Source: an uncultured Lachnospiraceae bacterium | GTDB lineage: Bacteria; Bacillota; Clostridia; Lachnospirales; Lachnospiraceae | NCBI GenBank assembly: GCA_934370915.1 | Contig: CAKRNI010000035.1 | Span: forward strand, 1 to 16,935 | Reading direction: 5' to 3' | Length of the DNA: 16,935 bases | In this document: in pieces, positions 15,650-16,935 of the stretch | How positions within the stretch are numbered: position 1 is the stretch's first letter | Layout of the letters: each line of letters begins with the position of its first letter | Notes under the pieces: generated by a model | What the model was told of the DNA's origin: nothing | The model's input: the letters and a program-made list of their open reading frames with translations, nothing else | Database searches by the model: none | Translations under genes and position numbers: made by a program

Positions 15650-15907
15650 GGCGTTACCACCCAAATTAGCTCCCACACTTTACGGGAACTCTCCTCTGAT
15701 ATCCGTTAACGCCGGATCTACGCTGTACTTAGCAATGCAGTCATTCACAGCAGCAGTCTGTTTTCACTGCTGTTTTCCACATCTCTCGCACAAAGCTCCG
15801 AGGCCGGTTCAACGACGCGCACATAGAAGCTCTCACCGTCTGCTTCCTCTCTGGGATGCCGCCATTCATCTACTTTCCCTCTTCAATGCCTGTCTGATAT
15901 GCATATA
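15615..15907 (-). promoter_or_regulatory. T-box leader of proS-bioY (tRNA-Pro sensing)
   Basis: The minus strand carries the T-box sequence AATTTGGGTGGTAACGCC (15650-15667) directly before a terminator hairpin. The UGGU within it can pair with the ACCA 3' end of an uncharged tRNA. Upstream, stem I features are recognisable: an AGTA motif (15871-15874), an AGAGAGGAAGC arm with the partner GCTTC and a GGTGAGA apical loop (15829-15853), and GAACCGG (15804-15810), where CCG would be a proline specifier codon. The gene downstream is proS, which supports the assignment. The RNA would end in termination when tRNA-Pro is charged and read through when it is not. Confidence 0.9.
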
Positions 15908-15913
15908 TGATGG

Positions 15914-15942
15914 ATTTTAATGGATTTTTCCATGTTTGTCAA
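15914..15942 (-). promoter_or_regulatory. Sigma-A promoter for the proS T-box transcript
   Basis: On the minus strand a perfect TTGACA (15937-15942) is separated by 17 bp from TAAAAT (15914-15919). The predicted start is near 15907. The spacer and -10 region contain a repeated AATCCAT. Confidence 0.85.
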
Positions 15943-15988
15943 GACTCCGGGACGGATTTTGCAGGCCGGCATCACCATCCCGGAGTCT
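15942..15988. repeat. 11-bp inverted repeat abutting the proS -35 box
   Basis: AGACTCCGGGA (15942-15952) pairs perfectly with 15978-15988 around a 25-nt loop. The proximal arm ends on the first base of the -35 TTGACA. There is no T-run, so it is either a weak terminator for the small gene upstream or a binding site. Confidence 0.55.
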
Positions 15989-16022
15989 CACACTTTCTGT
16001 GTCTATTCTGAACACACGATCT

Positions 16023-16241
16023 TTAAAATATCAGCTTGATCAACAGCCATCCCGCCGCGATGCATAACAGCACCAATGCAAATGCCGCGGAAAGTCCGAA
16101 TACGATTGCCCCAACAGCGATGGATAAGATAAATCCAAACAAGCTCAGCACCGCGCCGAGAAGTTTTCCACATACGCCAAGCACAAGACCAACGCACTTA
16201 AAGATCACGACAAGGAATATGATCGCAAATAAAATTGACAT
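16023..16241 (-). CDS. Small hydrophobic membrane protein, function unknown
   Basis: The 72-residue product starts at the ATG complementary to 16239-16241, with GGAGG 7 nt upstream (GGAGGCGAAATC). Nearly the whole protein is hydrophobic: two or three membrane segments (residues 2-30, 32-52 and 52-72) broken by glycines and single lysines, ending WLLIKLIF. I recognise no family. A promoter with 17-bp spacing lies upstream and the T-box unit follows it, so it appears to be its own small transcription unit. Good ribosome binding site and promoter argue that it is real. Confidence 0.7.
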   Translation of the reverse strand: MSILFAIIFLVVIFKCVGLVLGVCGKLLGAVLSLFGFILSIAVGAIVFGLSAAFALVLLCIAAGWLLIKLIF

Positions 16242-16286
16242 GATTTCGCCTCCAGTCAAACAAAATCTCGAGGATTTCTTCGGCTT

Positions 16287-16315
16287 ATTATATTCCCACC
16301 GTCAACATTTGTAAA
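16287..16315 (-). promoter_or_regulatory. Sigma-A promoter for the small membrane protein
   Basis: On the minus strand TTTACA (16310-16315) and a perfect TATAAT (16287-16292) are spaced by 17 bp, about 45 bp upstream of the start codon. Confidence 0.75.
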
Positions 16316-16353
16316 TATAAATCAGCTCCCAATCGCTAAATACCTGATCTGGT

Positions 16354-16468
16354 GTTACAGTTCATGCTTACATGAACTGTAACCGATTTTGCCGATGCTT
16401 CGCATTCCAAATCGGCAAAATCCGCTGCCATAACTGTATTGTACGGGATTTTCAGTTCAGAAAATCCC
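16354..16468. repeat. Cluster of hairpins (element B4) at the 3' end of the ABC gene
   Basis: Three hairpins follow one another. GTTACAGTTCATG (16354-16366) pairs perfectly with 16371-16383. GATTTTGCCGAT (16385-16396) pairs with ATCGGCAAAATC (about 16410-16421). GGGATTTTC (16445-16453) pairs with 16460-16468 and reaches the ABC stop codon. The order GTTAC hairpin, then an ATCGGC hairpin with an ATTCCA segment, mirrors the inside of the 13393-13525 element. No clear terminal inverted repeat pair or target duplication was found for the whole block. Confidence 0.6.
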
Positions 16469-16935
16469 TATCCATACACGGTAATGAGCCGCCCAGTTCC
16501 GTCCTTCTGGTAGACACGGTGGGAGATCGAGATAACAGTACGTCCTTCCGATGCGCTCTTTAATGCCCGGAGCACCATCTCCTCCGTCTCCGCGTCAAGG
16601 TTCGCCGTGATCTCATCGAGAAGCAGGATCCTCGGCTCACCGGCAACGGCTCTCGCGATGGATAAGAGCTGCCACTGACCCTGGGAGAATATCTCCGGTT
16701 TACATAATGTTTCATAGCCATCATCCAGGCTCACGATCGTCCCATGGAGTCCCACGAGCTTCGCGGCCGCCTGCACCGCCTCGTCCCCAATCGCCGGGTC
16801 AAACAGTGTGATCTGGTCGCGGACCGTGCCCGGAACCATATGAAAGGACTGTTCCACATAGCCGAACTTCTTTCTTTTCTCCTTGTCTGAGAGCCGATAT
16901 GCCGCCTCGCCCTCAATCAGAGCCTCACCGGAATT
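16468..16935 (-). CDS. ABC transporter ATP-binding domain, C-terminal part (5' end outside window)
   Basis: The frame is open to the window edge, giving 155 visible residues of a nucleotide-binding domain. Visible parts are the Q-loop region YVEQSFHMVPGTVRDQI, the signature FSQGQWQLLSIARA (FSQGQ replacing LSGGQ), Walker B RILLLDEITANLD with the D-loop, and the H-loop in VISISHR. The Walker A motif must lie upstream. The style, with signature, Walker B and H-loop close to the C-terminus, resembles exporter-type fused ABC proteins, but the membrane part is not visible. The protein stops soon after the H-loop (GRLITVYG), some 25-30 residues earlier than many exporters, and its stop codon touches a hairpin element, so its end may have been altered by insertion. 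Confidence 0.88.
   Translation of the reverse strand, partial: NSGEALIEGEAAYRLSDKEKRKKFGYVEQSFHMVPGTVRDQITLFDPAIGDEAVQAAAKLVGLHGTIVSLDDGYETLCKPEIFSQGQWQLLSIARAVAGEPRILLLDEITANLDAETEEMVLRALKSASEGRTVISISHRVYQKDGTGRLITVYG

Noticed and set aside
1..16935. tRNA, rRNA or CRISPR arrays
   Set aside because: No cloverleaf with a T-loop, no rRNA-like sequence and no regularly spaced direct repeats with unique spacers were seen; the 66-nt-period repeat has only two units.

Overview
The window looks like chromosomal DNA from a spore-forming Firmicute, most likely a Lachnospiraceae-type Clostridium. The signs are strong AAGGAGG-type ribosome binding sites, a T-box leader, an archaeal-type ProS, a DUF1292/YrzB-like protein, a CotS-like spore-coat protein, the nrdR/yqeG/efp neighbourhood and roughly balanced base composition. 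No phage, plasmid or CRISPR genes are visible. Only the first gene is on the plus strand; all others are on the minus strand.

Layout by plus coordinate. 1-735: 3' part of an AbgA-type M20 amidohydrolase (+), ending at a bidirectional terminator shared with ychF. 908-2600: ychF and a DUF1292 protein. 2771-5195: a UvrD/PcrA-type helicase followed by a CobO-type corrinoid adenosyltransferase, apparently one operon. 5297-8230: gltX and mgtE. mgtE has a consensus promoter and a long structured leader that resembles an attenuator. 8700-10432: nrdR, yqeG and efp. efp has its own promoter, starting just after the yqeG stop codon, and two hairpin terminators downstream. 10546-11541: a CotS-like gene. 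11542-11974: a gene-free stretch packed with repeats and hairpins. 11975-13267: the CCA-adding enzyme. 13511-15516: proS and bioY, overlapping by one base behind a proline-type T-box leader. 16023-16241: a two-helix hydrophobic small protein. 16468-16935: the C-terminal part of an ABC transporter ATPase.

Most genes are housekeeping: tRNA charging (gltX, proS), tRNA 3' end formation (cca), translation (efp, ychF), DNA repair, dNTP-synthesis control (nrdR), Mg2+ and biotin uptake. The unusual content lies between the genes. One family of dispersed hairpins has ends built on GTTAC/GTAAC and CTGTTCAG. One member, 13393-13525, has 14-bp terminal inverted repeats and an 8-9 bp flanking direct repeat, so it reads as a MITE. 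It has replaced the last residues and stop codon of bioY, and removing it in silico restores a short natural C-terminus. A second, GC-rich repeat of about 61-66 nt occurs at 767-827 and 11733-11830; its two best copies differ by paired, compensating changes in a palindromic core. The mgtE leader (8281-8479) has no riboswitch class that I could confidently assign. No new multi-gene system was found; the candidates for new biology are these repeats and leaders.
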